Shown here one piece after another: positions 1-11,300 of a stretch of DNA of 23,492 nucleotides (position 1 is the first letter of the stretch; every line of letters begins with the position of its first letter). The notes below the pieces were generated by a model. The model made no database searches. It worked only from the letters and a program-made list of their open reading frames with translations, and was not told where the DNA came from. This stretch comes from a virus. A program made the position numbers and the translations under genes. Location of the stretch: the IMG/VR virus record IMGVR_UViG_3300017788_000177, positions 1-23,492 of that record, one strand, 5' to 3'.

Positions 1-2306
1 CTCGCCACGGTCAGTGTGGGATAATTACCTTGATATCCGGTTACGGTGTAGGCGAAACCCGGATTTTGGAACACGAAGGTCTGTCCCTGTCCTGGCAGAT
101 CGTTCGCGGTCGCAACAGATCCTCGGAGGTTGACGCTGGTACCTTGTGGACCTTCTGGACCGCGACTACCAGTATAGCCCAGATCTCCCTGTGAACCTGT
201 GTAGCCTAGGCTACCAACAAAACCTGTAACTCCCTGACTACCAGTATAACCTAAGCTTCCTGTGAAGCCCTGTGATCCAACAAAACCAACGCTACCAGTA
301 TAGCCACGATCTCCTTGGCTACCTGTGTAACCTAGGGCAGCGAATTCTCCTGGAATACCTTGACTACCAGTGTAACCTAGGTCGCCTCGGCTACCGGTAA
401 ATCCTCGTAATCCTGGATTTCCCGGCAATCCTTGGCTACCTGTATATCCTATAACAGCCGGACCGATTGCATACCAACTAGTGCCATTCCATCCCCATAA
501 CGTCATTGTATCGTCGGTTATTCTTAGATCTCCTAGCACATTACCGCTAGTTGGGAGGTCCCCCACACCGCTAACAGTAGATTTTAAAGATAAGCTAAGA
601 CCTTGGCTACCTGTGTACCCGATATCTCCCCGACTGCCAGTAAATCCCGGCACCGTGCTTTGACTACCGGTAAAACCTATGCTTCCTGTGAATCCTACGC
701 TTCCTGTGAATCCTACGCTTCCTGTGAATCCTATGCTTCCAATACTACCTGTGAATCCAGCATCGCCTTGTGGGCCTCTAACAGAACCGACATCATTCCA
801 ATTATTACCGTCCCAAACCCAAAGATTTCCAGTATCTTGAACAATGTATCCGTCCCCAACACTACCAGTATATGGATCCGGTAAATTAATCGATGATGCC
901 ACTGAACCCACAATAGTCACTGACGTTCCAGCCTCGCCTTTACTTCCTGTAAATCCCACACTTCCTGTAAATCCCACACTTCCTGTAAATCCCACACTAC
1001 CTGTAAATCCAGGAACATCACTAGCTGATCCAGTAAATCCAACACTGCCTGTAAATCCCTGACTGCCACTAAATCCCTGTTCGCCTTGTATACCTTGAAG
1101 TCCTCGACTACCAACAAAACCAGTAGCTCCTGTGGAGCCCCTTGAACCAACAAACCCGATATCGCCTTGGCTACCTGTGAAACCTATGCTGCCAGTAAAA
1201 CCAAGGCCTCCAATATCGCCTTGGCTACCTGTGAATCCACTACTACCAGTAAACCCGATACTGCCCGTAAACCCCAGGCCACCAATGCTTCCTGTAAATC
1301 CCTGAGTTCCTTGGCTGCCACTAAATCCAATACTTCCTGTAAATCCCTGTATACCTTGACTTCCAGTAAACCCTTGACTTCCTACGAAGCCCGAAAGTCC
1401 TCTACTACCTGTAAAACCTATGTTTCCTTGCTCACCTTGGCTGCCAGTGTAACCTATTTCTCCTTGGCTACCTGTGTATCCTTGGCTTCCTGTATAACCA
1501 AGACTTCCTGTAAATCCTGGAATTTCACTAGCCGATCCAGTAAAACCTGCACCTTGGCTTCCGGTGAATCCGGTACTTCCTGTAAATCCTGGAATTTCAC
1601 TAGCCGATCCAGTAAAACCTGCACCTTGGCTTCCGGTGAATCCGGTACTTCCTGTGAATCCTAAGTCACCTCGACTACCCGCAAATCCTGTAGTACCTGG
1701 TATACCTTGACTACCTGTGATTCCCCGTGGACCTATATCTCCTCGGCTGCCGGTATAACCTATAGCAGCAGCTTCACCTGGAAGTCCTTGGCTTCCGGTG
1801 AATCCGGTACTTCCTGTGAATCCTAAGTCACCTTGATCTCCTTGATCGCCAGCAAATCCCTGCTCGCCTTGGCTGCCTACGAAACCTGTATCGCCACGAC
1901 TACCAGTAAAACCTGCACCTTGGCTACCTGTGTAACCTATAGCAGCAGCTTCACCTGGAAGTCCTTGGCTTCCGGTAAATCCAAATTCTCCAGGATCACC
2001 ACGACTACCGGTAAAACCTCTAAATCCCTGTATACCTTGACTTCCAATAAACCCGATGCTACCGGTATAACCTAGATCACCGCGATCACCGCGATCACCT
2101 TGACTACCAGTAAAACCGCCTGCAGGGCCTCGCGGTCCTTGGCTTCCAGCAAAACCTCGCTGACCTTGCGGACCTTGCGGACCTTGCGGTGTAAATGCAG
2201 CTATTTGACTAACACGAATAAGTTTAGTTTGTCCGTCATTCACTACAAGGATTACATCGTTAATTGTAGGATTAACTACCAATGGAAGTTCAGATATTTT
2301 AGGCAT
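1..2306 (-). CDS. Collagen-like (Gly-X-Y) tail fibre protein, C-terminus beyond window edge
   Basis: An open frame starts at the ATG at 2306 and runs 768 codons to the left edge without a stop, so the C-terminus is missing. The start lies 3 bases after the stop of the giant gene. Residues 1-39 form a short head (MPKISELPLVVNP...), a type common at the start of phage fibre proteins. From residue 40 the chain is almost wholly Gly-X-Y triplets, mostly GFTGSx or GYTGSx hexads with Thr and Ser where animal collagen has hydroxyproline. The triplets are broken by non-collagen inserts near residues 460-510 and 569-619, each with a Trp-rich motif (LWVWDGNNW and LWGWNGTSW), and by a third starting near residue 722 (GTSVNLRGSVA). 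The family is known to form trimeric rods, so a fibre or spike exposed on the virion is likely. GC content is visibly higher than in neighbouring genes because of Gly, Pro and Gln codons. Host receptor binding is inferred. The ribosome site is weak (GAG 12 bases upstream), so coupling to the gene before is likely. Confidence 0.88.
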   Translation of the reverse strand, partial: MPKISELPLVVNPTINDVILVVNDGQTKLIRVSQIAAFTPQGPQGPQGQRGFAGSQGPRGPAGGFTGSQGDRGDRGDLGYTGSIGFIGSQGIQGFRGFTGSRGDPGEFGFTGSQGLPGEAAAIGYTGSQGAGFTGSRGDTGFVGSQGEQGFAGDQGDQGDLGFTGSTGFTGSQGLPGEAAAIGYTGSRGDIGPRGITGSQGIPGTTGFAGSRGDLGFTGSTGFTGSQGAGFTGSASEIPGFTGSTGFTGSQGAGFTGSASEIPGFTGSLGYTGSQGYTGSQGEIGYTGSQGEQGNIGFTGSRGLSGFVGSQGFTGSQGIQGFTGSIGFSGSQGTQGFTGSIGGLGFTGSIGFTGSSGFTGSQGDIGGLGFTGSIGFTGSQGDIGFVGSRGSTGATGFVGSRGLQGIQGEQGFSGSQGFTGSVGFTGSASDVPGFTGSVGFTGSVGFTGSVGFTGSKGEAGTSVTIVGSVASSINLPDPYTGSVGDGYIVQDTGNLWVWDGNNWNDVGSVRGPQGDAGFTGSIGSIGFTGSVGFTGSVGFTGSIGFTGSQSTVPGFTGSRGDIGYTGSQGLSLSLKSTVSGVGDLPTSGNVLGDLRITDDTMTLWGWNGTSWYAIGPAVIGYTGSQGLPGNPGLRGFTGSRGDLGYTGSQGIPGEFAALGYTGSQGDRGYTGSVGFVGSQGFTGSLGYTGSQGVTGFVGSLGYTGSQGDLGYTGSRGPEGPQGTSVNLRGSVATANDLPGQGQTFVFQNPGFAYTVTGYQGNYPTLTVA
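682..735. repeat. Three 18-bp tandem units in the collagen-like gene
   Basis: The unit cttcctgtgaatcctacg occurs at 682-699, 700-717 and 718-735, with one mismatch in the last copy. Each encodes one hexad of the GFTGSV/I type on the minus strand. Confidence 0.9.
943..1014. repeat. Four 18-bp tandem units in the collagen-like gene
   Basis: The unit cttcctgtaaatcccaca is perfect at 943-960, 961-978 and 979-996, followed by a degenerate copy at 997-1014. Each codes for one GFTGSV hexad. It is distinguished from the array at 682-735 by consistent silent differences (gtaaatccc against gtgaatcct), so the two arrays expanded separately. Confidence 0.9.
1503..1655. repeat. Perfect 72-bp tandem duplication inside the collagen-like gene
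   Basis: Bases 1503-1574 and 1575-1646 are identical over all 72 positions, and identity continues for 9 more bases into a third, divergent copy. The unit is 24 codons, so the frame is kept. It encodes a block containing GFTGSTGFTGSQGAG and the non-triplet break SASEIP. Complete identity, including silent positions, points to a recent in-frame duplication by slippage or unequal recombination. Confidence 0.95.
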
Positions 2307-2309
2307 AAT

Positions 2310-5300
2310 TTATTTGATCTCTAAAGGATTTCCACTTTCATCAGTTAACGGACCGGATCCATCTTCTAACAATAATGTATTGACATTTATTACATCTTTA
2401 ATTTCTTTGTATTTATCGACCGTAGTTCCTAGCGAGTCAGCTCTGGTTTGTTTGATAAACAGCGCCGAAATGTCGTCTGAATCCCTTAGGGCAATCCCTT
2501 TTGGACTCCACATTTTTCCTATGCGCTTTTGTACAACTATTTTTTGACCTATCTCCGGTAATTCCGTCAGTCTTACTGACTGTGAAATCCCGTCAACTGA
2601 AAATTCGGCTTCTAATGTATCGTCTCCATTAATACTATCTTGCCCCAAATCAGTATCCCATTTACGTATCGGCATTTTTCTTAGACGGCGGCCAGCAACA
2701 AAAACTTCAATTTCGTCGCATTGTCCGAAATTATCTGGTATAGTTTTTCTCGTCCAACTATCTCCGATCAAACTAGCAGCGGTTACATTTGGCACAAAAT
2801 TTAAAGGTATGATTCTAGATTGATTACTTATCACCATGACGTTAGTCACAAATTCATCTTTATAAGGTATAAGTTGCTGTACACTAAAATCTTTTACTAA
2901 AGTATCTATAGGGTATTCGTTTGCTATACCAGTTCCTAAGGTACCTCGTCTAATTTTTCTTAAGGAATTTCCAGATTTTTCTAAGTATTCTATACGCTCT
3001 CCGTCGACTAGTATTACCCCCGGAATCTGATTGTTAGTATCAGGTTCGAGAAGACCGGTCGAATCAAAAACTTCAATAGATGTGTCATATTTTTTCAGAG
3101 GTTTAGTTAAAAGTGTGGTTCTACGATCATCTATTCGAATGTAAGATATTCTGTTCAACAAATCTTTGAATATTTTATAGCCGAATGTAGTATCCGACGG
3201 ATTAGTGTCAAATACTATAATATCAAAAAACCCAACATCTTTCGTAATCCTATCTGGATTAATTTTTATAGATTTTCCGTCGTCATCTAAAATATAATCT
3301 CTATAAGGAAGTAACCAATCTCCATCGTCGATCACCCAAACTGAAAATATGTTTTTAGCTGGTTTAGTTAGATCGATGATACCATTCCTTAATTTATTAA
3401 ACCTAAAATATCGAGGAGATTCCGGACTAGAAGTAGTGACTGATTTAATAACTTTATAATCTCTTTCTATAGATAATATATCATGATTAGAGAATGTTGT
3501 AATTGTGATAATTTCACCGGAGAGCGGAGATGTTTTTAATCTAATGGATACTATAGAATCAGTTTTATTAATTTTATAGTCACCGGTATTTAAAACTACC
3601 ATGGCTATAAAATCATTAGGTTGTAATACTGCCTGTCTAAATCTTAATTCGTTGTTTTGCGGTTCCCAATCATAGTCGACACCCAGTGTTTTTAAGGAAC
3701 CGTTTTGATAGACTTCAATATCTGTGATTAATAAATTGTTCAGAGGGAAATCTACACTATCAATAAAAAAACTTCGAGCTGGAGGGGATGCTCTAAAATA
3801 AAAAGTCCTGTTTGGAGTTTTTATTTTACCATTAACATTAACAATGATATTAGTTTCTAAAGGTCCTGATACTGCCGGAACATTTGGTATAACATATTCT
3901 AACAAAGAACCGTTTGACGTCACCGTATATTTTTGCATCTTGCTGATAGAATTTTCAATTTCAGAAGTTATAATATATTCTATCAATGCATCACGGGGCG
4001 GATTTTCAGCAAACCTAATACCGATGTACCCCTCATCAGATACAAAAGTAATAAATCCTGCATCTTTTCCATCTATCGTAACGAAAATTGAAAAATCTTC
4101 TCTAGATTTCGCTAATGTAACAAATTCATTTTTATTTCCTGTTGATCTGACCGTGTCTATATCTAACAGAGAAAATGCATTTTTTCCAAAACTAACTACT
4201 GTTAATATTTCATTTGACGGTAATGTTGAAAGCAGCAATTCTACAGAATTATCTATATAGTCAACTTTATAATCAACGTTCTGTGTTAAAATTTGATTTG
4301 AAACTTTTAGGAATACCGATGACTGATTTTGTAAAAATTGCCCAATTAAATATTTTCTAGTAGAACCATCTAGATAATAACTTTCAAACAATATAAATGG
4401 TTTTTTATCATAAATTCGATCATAAACAGAAATATCAATAGTATCCATTACTTGCCCGGGAATAACTTCCTCAGGTGCTCGGCTAGTAGTTGGTGTTACA
4501 AAATCATCACCGTCTAATATGATCTCTTCTGGTCGAAGGCCCCTAGCAGTATTATAAGAAAAATCACCACCGGTTAACTCTACATCAAATGTCTTGTCAT
4601 CAGGCTTAAAACTACCATCGCTGGTTGATTTTCTAAAAATTATAGTATCTATAAGATCATTTGGTGTAAAATCTCCAAGAAACGGAGCATCGGCCGGTAA
4701 GGTTATAACCGCTTGACTATTACCATTTCCTACAAAAGAATTCATTATTGCAAAAGGATTAGATAATTTAGGAGCTTGATCAAGCTGCTGACGAGTTATC
4801 AATATATCATTTTCTAAAGAAATTCGATCAACTTCTAAATTTGATATTAGACTAGTAGTTATATTTGCTTGGAATATTGCCGATGTTAGTTGATTATTTG
4901 TAGAATTATACAAGGCTTGCAACGACTGTTGCTGGTCAATTAAGGTTTGATTAGTTGGGTCGGCAAAAAGCCTTGCTGCTATTATAACTAATTGTGCATT
5001 TAAATTAATCAGCTGTTGTGTAGATGTTTGAATAGTTAAATTTAACGCGGTTAGCTGGCTATTTCCGATCAATATATCATTTTTAATTTGATCGAGATCT
5101 AATAATTGTTCTGCTAATTGAACTGAAAGAGGATTATTTGCATTGAAATTAATATCATCGATCCGTACACCGTTAAGGTATATGTTTATTATTTCTCCTG
5201 CTGCAGGAATATAAGGTAAAGTCCATGACCTTGTGGATCCGTCACTTTTTACCACAAAATCTGTGAAATCTCTATCAAAATTATCCCATCCCGAAATGCT

Positions 5301-8300
5301 CCAAGGTAATGCGTCCCACCCCGACCCAATATCGAAAGTTAATCCTCTAATTTCAACTCCACCGTAATCAACCCCTTCCATGAGTTGTCCAAGATCTTTA
5401 CCTATCATTCCAGAATTTGGTTTATAATAGTGTTGTATTCTATCACTGGCATTTAATAAAGATATATTTTTTCTATACTGTACCGTTATAGAAGAAAAGT
5501 TTTCAGGGGCCTGATCGAACATGATTCTTCCAAATAGTCTACTATATGAAGAATTAGCATCAGATATGTTCTCTAATAGATAATCAGTAGGCAATAATTC
5601 TTCTTGCGCAATTTTAATAATTGTTTTATCAATTCTCAGGTCTATAGGCCACTTTAAATCAAACACCCTCTTAGATCCAGTTCCTATAAAATTTTCAGAA
5701 ACATTTAAATTTGATATAAAATATTTTGGTGCTGTTCTATCAAATTTAATTTCCATCGAGTTAGTTCTAGTCAATGGCTTTCCTAAAATAGGAAAAGCTC
5801 TAGCAGATCTACCTCGATCATTAAAGGCTCCAATTATTTCTATCTGAGGGGTTGATGCATATCCGCTACCAGGTTCTTCTATCTCTATTCTAAATAATTT
5901 TCCTTCGCTGAGATATGCTCTAGCCCGAGCAGGGACATCTGCTATACCCTGAATATTAATAACAGGAGGAGTAAGATAACCCTCGCCCGGGTCTGTGACT
6001 TCTATTCTATCTATGCTAAATCCTAGGTTATTTGCCCAGTCAGTGTACGGTTCTCGATCTAACATCGGATCATCATAGATTACCAATCCAGATTGTACAG
6101 AAGTCCTAACTACTTCAATTTTTTTACTAGTAGTACTATAAACCGGTGGTAAATCGAAATCGGAAACTTTTGAATTTGTTTTTTCTATTTTTTCATAGGC
6201 CGTGACAAATTCTTTGATCTTAGTTGAATATGGTTTTACTTCTTCGATGTATTCTCTATAGCTATTAAGATTGTTATTTTTAAAATTAATCGGTTGATCT
6301 AATTCTCCTAGATTATGTTTACCCACAATAAATGCTGTTTTGAATGCCCAATCTACTAACTTTTGTTCGGTAAACACATATCGAAGGCTCGAAAAAAACA
6401 GCTCTTTATATCGAGGTTTCAATTGATCGACTAATATATTATTTTTAATAACATCTAAAATTATTCTTAATTCTTCTTTAGGCTGTTCGTCATATCCTTC
6501 ACTATCGAAGATAGGACCATCAAATCCAATTCTACTATTTTTAAATTTGTAAAGATTAGAATCTAATTTTATAGTTCCATCTTTTCTGCCGATCGTTTTA
6601 AAATTTATGTTCAGGTTTAAACTATCACTGTCACTGGTTTTTTCTAATAGCAACCATCCCCCAGACCCTTGATTGTTTACTTTAACCGTTTCCCCTAATT
6701 TAATATCTTCAAAAAATATTTGATAAGAAAAATCAACGATATGATCTATCTTAGTATACTGATTATATCCCTCAGCATACCAATCTTTATATTTCCAATA
6801 TAAGGTAGTGTCAAATGTCTGGGTTCGTTTTTTAAACCAAGTTAAATTCTCCCCGAGCTCATAAAGACTCCATTTTCTTGAACTCGTTTCATCGTTTATT
6901 ACTAAAGCAGAAAATCCTCTAGAAACTATAGCGGTGTCACTATTATATTCTTGCCCGGATCTTATTACGTCTATGGCGGTAACCTGTCCTTTAACATTGA
7001 TCGTAGCTTTAAGTTCAGCGCCATTTCCTGAGCCGACTACAATAATTACAGGTGCAGTAACATATTTCTGTCCCGGATCGTTTATTATTACTCTTACGAT
7101 TTTTCCTTGTTCTATAACCGGTTGTGCCTTTACTTTCTTAAATCCAAACACTGTTTCAAATCTGAGTTCACTAGATGTATTAACAACAACGTCAAACTCG
7201 CCCGAATCTATCGTGGGAGGTTCTTCTCGACTATAAAGTTTAGAAAGTTGAAAATCATCCACTAACAAGTTTTTTTCAAAAATCGAGTTGGCTCTTTCAA
7301 CAAATTGCTTCAATGCTTCTATTCGATTTACAAACATGCTTTGCCGGGGTCTATTTAAAATTCCATATTTTAATTTTTCTGGCAATTGATTATCAGGAAC
7401 AATATTTCCGAATTGGTCGTATCCTATGAGGCTATCTATCCATTTCTTTTCTATAAAGGAATTTAAATCATTAAGATCATCAGTTTCAGATAAAATCTGA
7501 TAATGAGAGTGTATGTTGACCTCAGTATTTCTTATAGTCCATATCTGTATATTAAGATTAATTTTGTTTCCGATAAACAGATTTCTACAATTTACTAGAT
7601 TGAATTGATTAGTTCCTAAAAAAGTAATAAACTTTAATTTCATCGAACTAGGATCTTCTATGTATCTAGCAACATCGCTGGCTGAAAGTTTTCTATTTTT
7701 AACACTTGGAGTCGTTGTTGGTCTAACTACCCAGTAATAATAAATATTCTTAAAGACTTTGCTAACATTGTCATAGCGTTTTTTCAGGGTATAAGCAGCA
7801 TCACCATAGAGACTACGTCCAGTAATATTTAGAGATTCCCCGTCATCTGAATTAGCTAATAAATCCCACTGTGAGGGAAGATAACTGCTTTCTACCCATT
7901 CGCACACACGCACTGATGTTCCTGAAAAAATAGAGTTCCATGTATTAGATTTATAAAGTACCGACCCCTGATTTGCTTCAATGAATCGAGTCGAAGAAGT
8001 GTCCCACCATAACTCACCTACATGATTTTTACCCCAAGACATATCTTCGTCTAACGATAACATAAAGTTATCACTGTAAGAATAAGTTGCAGGATCGTAA
8101 GGAACTTTATATGTTATTTCTTGATCTGCCACTCCTGCAATTTTTCCCCTTAGGGGATCGATAAAATCTAATTTTTCTATTATTTCACTAGTTTCAGTAT
8201 TATAGAGAGATACTGATTTGATTTTAGACAAGTCAACGATAGGCGCTGACTTTCTATAAATTTGCCAAGCTTTTCCAAAAGATTCAAATTCATATAGGAT

Positions 8301-11300
8301 TCCACTAAATTCTAGAGGATCATTGATGTAAACATGATTGTTTACTACTTTAATTTGCGATCCATAATTTGGTCCTAATTTTTTTATTTCATTTTGATCG
8401 ACTATTAATGTTTCAATATCACAGGAGTAGATAAACTTTTCTTCGTACCTATCAAATAATTTAACGGTACCGGTAAATTCAGATTCGTCTATGATCTTGG
8501 TATTATTGGCGTCAAATGTTGTTCTTCCTAGATCAAATGTTGTTTCGAACGTCTGGCGGCCGCCTGCACCAAAAACCACCAATTGGTCTGATGCAAAAAA
8601 CTTTAGCTTAGATCCAAAATTTTCAGAATCGGTAGTTGCTGCGAGTATCTGTGATAGGTCATAAAACCCGTCATCGTCATTTATTTGATAGATTGCTACG
8701 GCTCCATCCTGTGATCCTGATCCAGAAAAATTAGGAGCACCGATAGCTAGATATTCTGCTGTATGATCTAAAGATAGAGACTTACCAAACTCGGCGTTAT
8801 TAAATTGCTGGCTCGGTAATAACATCAGTTGCGTTTCGTTTAATGAAAGATCTAAAACAAAAACTTTATTATCTGTCAAGGAAACAACAATCCTATTTCC
8901 GGCAGTATCCATATCTATTATCTGCGCTTCTTGGAATGTTTTCTTTGAAATTATATTATTACTAGCTAAAGAAAATTTATATATAGCTGCAGGTGCGTAT
9001 TCCACGGGAGACCATAACGTTGTTACAGACGTGTTATTAACTGACGAGGACCTATGATTATTAACTGCGATAAATCCCTGCCATTGTCCATCAATCTCGT
9101 CGCAAACAACATCATTAATACTATAATCTTTATTAGACGACCAAAGTGCCTGACCCTTAGATGCGATAATAGCATATCCGTCATTAGAGTATGCTACCCT
9201 ATAACCAAATTGTTCTCCTGGGGCACGGTTTACTGAAGTATAAGTAGTTTTTAACGAAAAATAGATATTATTGTTATTTTTTTCGTATAGTACTGCAAAA
9301 CCTTCTCCTTCGGAGTTTGTGCTATCGCCTGAAATATTTTTTGCACGTGGGGCGCCAACTAATAATCGTTTTCCATCGTCGGATATGTCCATCGAATCAC
9401 CAAAACTCTGGCTTCCGAGGGATCGTCTAAAAGGAATATCAATAAATGGACTTATTTGATCGACGCTGACCCAATCGCTTTTTTCAGTAGGTCTAGTATA
9501 GTATAATAATCTATTAAAATTTGCTGTTACTAGTGTTAAGTTATCTTTGCTGACAACAAAATTTCTCGCAAATCTACGCTCAGTCTCTTTTAAATCTCTT
9601 CTACTATAAGAAGGAGAAAATTTCCAAACTTTCCATCCTGCATCGCTGCCAGCATTGTCAATCCAAACTAGCTCATTGGGCTTATGTTTAATTGTTCGTA
9701 TAATTTGGTTATCAAAAGACGCCAGTCTCCAAGGTATAATTTTATTAAAGACCAACGATTTTTTAAGAAAAATATTGTTTAATCGTTCCTGCGTGATATT
9801 CTTAGAATTTTGTATGGTAAAAGATTCGGGAGTTACTTTCAATATTTTTCTGAACCCAACTAGGTCAGTATTCGTTGTTTTTATTAAAATATATTCGTTT
9901 GCAACTATTCCTGCGTCAGTTAACCCATTATAAACGACTTTGATATTTCTATCAGAATCTATTTCCATAGACACAATAGTTTGATTAAAAGTCGTAAATC
10001 TTCGTACTTGCCACGAAGCCGTATCATAAGCGATCCATGCATAGTCTCCTTCTCGTATCTGATCTACGGCTAGGTCTTTGATATCCTCATAGGTTACTAG
10101 GCTGAAATTTACATCTTCTCTAACAACATATCCTGCAGAATCTAAAACCGTGCTATTACTATTCATTGTTAAAAACGGTTTATGATTATAACCTTCCGGT
10201 TTGATATAAATTTGATCAGGAAGGATCCTATAAACTATGTCGTTATCATAAGGATCAAGTTCATTGACTAATTCTATAGGTTGTACGTCAATTTTAAAAT
10301 TTTTTTCGTCTAAGTTGTATTCTAATTCGTCAAATGCCTCACTAGCTCCATATTGCCCTAGCCTGATAGCCCATTGTTCATGAAATTCTATGCTATCTTT
10401 CTGAGAAAAATTTAATGCATCAAACATTTTATTAAGACTGTTTTTAGTACCTTTTTCTCTAATCATCCCCTGATAAAATTTATACTGAGATACGTCATCA
10501 TTAATGATATTAGCTAGATATCTACGATTTTGATAACCTATTAAATGTTGCGCAAATTTTTGTTGGTTAACATCAAAATTATCACTATCTAAACTATAGA
10601 AGTCAGCAAATTGATTAGCTCGATATTCCCAGTTTGGTAACAATCTAGAAGTTGGTTTATTAACTTGTCTAATCCACTGGGTTGGATCAAATTCGATAGC
10701 GCCCGGAACATTAACTCTAGCACTGTAATAAAATTCTTTAAATCGAACAGTGTCACCAATAGAATAATCTACCCACGGCTTCCAATCTAAGGGAGTTACC
10801 TCATCATAGATAAACCCCGGTATAGAAAAGCTACCATTCCAATCAAATGTTTTATATCCTACTACTTTTATGCGGTCTTGCCTGTAACCAGTCTTTCTAT
10901 CATAGATGATATCATTAAAAATCGTAACATCATCTATAACTAATACATGTTCTTTGCTAACTAAATCTAGAGATATAAAATATATGCCGTCTGAAGTATT
11001 AACTGGAATTAAATTAAATTTATTTCCATCTCTATTCGAAGATATAAAATTAGTATCTAAAACATTGCCATCTTGTTTAAGGACGTTATATTCGTCCGGG
11101 CCATTTATTATATCATTTACTACAACGAAATCTTTAAAAAATTCTACATTTAATGCTGCAGGACTAAGGCTAATAGCTGAATTGATGTTCCAGTTCTGTG
11201 TAGTCCAATACGCAAATTCTCTAGCAGACAGCGACCAATCCATGATTGTCTGAAGTCTTTCATTGAATGTTTCAAAAACAAATCCTATGTGTTCTAGATA

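Noticed and set aside
682-1014. Short direct repeats considered as a CRISPR array
   Set aside because: The 18-bp units are directly adjacent with no unique spacers, and all encode hexads in frame.
731-1153. Two short minus-strand frames inside the collagen-like gene (731-913 and 917-1153)
   Set aside because: They lie in other frames of the same strand, while the Gly-X-Y frame is open throughout with a coherent repeat.
603-2324. Plus-strand open frames rich in Ser, Thr, Lys and Cys (for example 1167-1664 and 1833-2075)
   Set aside because: They are antisense shadows of the collagen-like gene: the repetitive Gly-X-Y codons leave the opposite strand open and give low-complexity translations. 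No ribosome sites or family likeness are visible.
3844-4260. Plus-strand 138-codon frame opposite the giant gene, and similar ones at 6934-7236, 10906-11253 and 22344-22682
   Set aside because: They are fully inside strong minus-strand coding sequence, without ribosome sites or recognisable products.
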